Below are positions 63,240-64,000 of a stretch of DNA of 64,000 nt, piece after piece (positions within the stretch are counted from its first letter, which is position 1; each line of letters opens with the position of its first letter). This stretch comes from Nymphalis io (taxonomy: Eukaryota > Arthropoda > Insecta > Lepidoptera > Nymphalidae). Where the stretch lies: NCBI RefSeq assembly GCF_905147045.1, contig NC_065890.1, positions 2,542,001-2,606,000 of the forward strand, given 5' to 3'. Position numbers and translations under genes: made by a program. Under the pieces are notes generated by a model that was given only the letters and a program-made list of their open reading frames with translations, made no database searches and was not told where the DNA came from.

Positions 63240-64000
63240 TATTGCGTAGACGGATTTTGTTGCATTTCAGTTTTAATTCTTAATTTACTATAAAAACTCT
63301 ACTATCTTGAAAAAATAAAATTATTACAAAATACGCCGAATAACGGGAAATTATGTTTGAAGAGAAAAATGTTTTCAAAATTAAATTAAATTTACACTAT
63401 GACAAAATTGTTTTTTTTCAGAAGAAATTTTACGCTTCGAATAATATTATACGGCGCGTGAGATCATTCGCATTATAAACATATATTGAAATAGTCAATC
63501 GTGAAAGTTTGTCTGTCACAACATTTTGGACAACTTCAAATAAACTATCCCGTGATGTTAATTAATAAAAGCGCAAAATTGTCTTTGTTCATTCGTCAGT
63601 TACAATGACAATATTGTTCAAAGAACAAATTAAGCGGTGACAATATGATTACATGTATAAAGATAATTTTATATACATTAATAAATAGAAGGTTTATATA
63701 AAACAATATTAATAAAAAGGGTGTAATCTATTATACCAAAATAATATCTTCTAACAATAAGTTCTCGACTTCGCAAAGTCAATACATCCTTAGGCGAGGT
63801 ATTCGTTTTTTTTTATAAAATCTCAGAGATAATTTTTCCTTTTACAATTATTCGTAGATTTCATGAAGGTTGTTAAGAAATGAGGAATCTAGAATTCTAT
63901 GAAGACCAATAACACCAAAGGAGGTAACTGGCACACATTATGAGTTAATGAAAAAGTCGTCGTCATAGAATCTAACGCAAACTAAATAAATAATATCCTG
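63240..64000. other. no gene or repeat seen
   Basis: AT-rich unique DNA to the end of the window. Nothing recognised. Confidence 0.4.

Overview
The window is about two-thirds A+T, has no long open reading frame, and is densely populated by short retroposons. The repeat families point to a moth or butterfly. The commonest one closely resembles the tRNA-derived SINE called Metulj in Heliconius, so a nymphalid butterfly is my best guess. That naming is from memory, not from a database search. No host protein-coding gene can be recognised. The window reads as intergenic or intronic DNA, with two weak candidate exons (about 3.0 kb and 61.4 kb) and several GC-richer non-repetitive islands that could be regulatory.

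Families, with labels used throughout. SINE-A: tRNA-derived, about 300 bp, box A and box B at the head, a GTTACT-type tail, flanked by 8-11 bp target site duplications. Repeat-B: about 285 bp, from GGTGGTAGAGC to CTATTCTATAAAA, poly(A) tail, no coding capacity seen. SINE-F and SINE-G: two further tRNA-headed or tRNA-like families. LINE-C, LINE-E and a CR1/Jockey-like LINE: 5'-truncated non-LTR elements keeping only the reverse transcriptase C-terminus. RTE-like LINEs: 5'-truncated copies with TTGA or ATG microsatellite tails. Element-R: a GC-rich non-LTR 3' end. Repeat-D: a dispersed AT-rich element ending in a CCGGCTTCGC-type motif.

Layout. 1-3 kb is mostly unique AT-rich DNA with a few fragments. 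3.4-11.3 kb is a SINE-A/repeat-B field, including a SINE-A inside a repeat-B. 12.7-19.1 kb is the densest block, with three LINE-C copies, a CR1-like tail, repeat-D split by a SINE-A, a SINE-A split by LINE-C, and a SINE-A split by repeat-B. 20.9-24.6 kb holds a SINE-A inside an older SINE-A plus a SINE-F. 24.6-34 kb is comparatively repeat-poor. 34-44 kb has RTE tails, a foldback pair, SINE-G, and two nearly identical repeat-B copies. 44-54.3 kb has a duplicated segment with a strongly conserved 63-bp core, a decayed tandem array of irregular 110-190 bp units, a perfect 21-bp hairpin and an inverted repeat-B pair. 54-61 kb is sparse. 61.4-63.2 kb has a candidate exon, a CR1-like tail and the youngest-looking RTE copy.

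How the parts work together: SINE-A and the RTE-like LINEs share their 3' ends (GAGGCCT then CAGCAGTGG), which suggests that SINE-A uses the RTE machinery for retrotransposition. SINE-A and repeat-B interrupt each other in both directions, so their active periods overlapped.
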